The notes under the pieces are model-generated. The model was not told where the DNA came from. It searched no databases and saw only the letters and a list, made by a program, of their open reading frames with translations. A DNA stretch of 8,367 bases from CAVSWN01 sp046728115 (lineage in GTDB: Bacteria > Acidobacteriota > Vicinamibacteria > Vicinamibacterales > CAVVIG01), in assembly GCA_046728115.1 (NCBI GenBank), contig JBKPDW010000605.1, positions 1 to 8,367 on the forward strand, written 5' to 3'. The position numbers and the translations under genes were made by a program. Shown one piece after another: positions 6,361 through 8,367 of the stretch. Numbering within the stretch: position 1 is the first letter of the stretch; the number at the start of each line of letters is the position of its first letter.

Positions 6361-6366
6361 CTCCTT
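6361..6366 (-). promoter_or_regulatory. Ribosome-binding site AAGGAG that fixes the M24 peptidase start
   Basis: On the minus strand AAGGAG is followed by TTGCCA and then ATG (6354-6352), a six-base spacing close to ideal. It is the only strong Shine-Dalgarno sequence I see before a gene in this window. It lies inside the reading frame that would start from GTG at 6369, which argues for the internal ATG as the real start. Confidence 0.75.
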
Positions 6367-6420
6367 CACCTCGGGATCGTGCCGTGATGTTACTGCGGGG
6401 CCAGTCGGTCCGCCAACGAT

Positions 6421-8329
<1,909 letters not shown>

Positions 8330-8367
8330 CTGTCTCTTATACACATCTCCGAGCCCACGAGACCGCA
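8330..8367. other. Illumina Nextera adapter read-through (non-biological)
   Basis: Positions 8330-8348 are the 19-bp Tn5 mosaic end CTGTCTCTTATACACATCT, and 8349-8363 are CCGAGCCCACGAGAC, the rest of the Nextera read-2 adapter. The last four bases (CGCA, 8364-8367) are where an index would begin. Mosaic end and adapter tail match without a mismatch. This is library sequence left in the assembly; it is not a transposon or part of lon. Confidence 0.97.

Noticed and set aside
5116..6387. Long open plus-strand frame (423 codons) opposite the M24 peptidase
   Set aside because: It mirrors a gene with all five metal ligands and a Tat signal; its composition is that of an antisense GC-rich shadow and it has no motif.
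6355..6420. Weak hairpin (GCGG/CCGC) between lon and the M24 gene as a terminator
   Set aside because: The stem is short and interrupted and there is no U-tract.
8330..8348. 19-bp Tn5 mosaic end as sign of a real transposon
   Set aside because: It is followed by the Nextera read-2 adapter tail at the very end of the contig, so it is library sequence.

Overview
The window looks like one end of a metagenomic or draft-assembly contig from a GC-rich bacterium. Gene content (LytS-type kinase, NuoI, a YitJ-type fusion, a PmtA-like methyltransferase, a Tat-exported M24 peptidase, Lon), weak or absent Shine-Dalgarno sites, and short tandem GGGATT/GTAATC repeats between genes suggest Acidobacteriota, perhaps the Vicinamibacteria. 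That placement is inferred from recalled family patterns, not from any search. The last 38 bases are not genomic: they are Illumina Nextera adapter read-through plus four bases that are probably index.

Layout, left to right. A minus-strand LytS-type sensor histidine kinase (997 down to the left edge, C-terminus cut off) diverges from a plus-strand run of four genes. These are a stand-alone complex I ferredoxin-like subunit nuoI (1039-1485), a calcineurin-type metallophosphoesterase (1576-2271), a homocysteine S-methyltransferase/methylenetetrahydrofolate reductase fusion (2305-4152) and a PmtA-like phospholipid N-methyltransferase (4180-4881). Gaps are 90, 33 and 27 bp, so co-transcription is possible. 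Short tandem repeats of related composition lie directly after three of the stop codons.

A 156-bp convergent gap (4882-5037) carries a possible C-terminal scrap of a lost gene. Two minus-strand genes follow: an M24 metallopeptidase with a twin-arginine signal (6354-5038) and, upstream of it, the Lon protease (from the right edge to 6421), which lacks roughly its first 140 residues because the contig ends.

Functionally, the fusion enzyme would feed the methionine/SAM cycle and the adjacent methyltransferase would spend SAM on phospholipid headgroups, a plausible but unproven methyl supply-and-use pair. NuoI, the phosphoesterase, the peptidase and Lon look like unrelated housekeeping genes. 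I do not see a convincing undescribed defence, mobile or biosynthetic system. The points most worth a second look are the adapter artefact, the intergenic repeats (one seems to supply the nuoI stop codon, another sits at the ribosome-binding position of the fusion gene), the orphan nuoI, and the fusion enzyme that has no cobalamin module.
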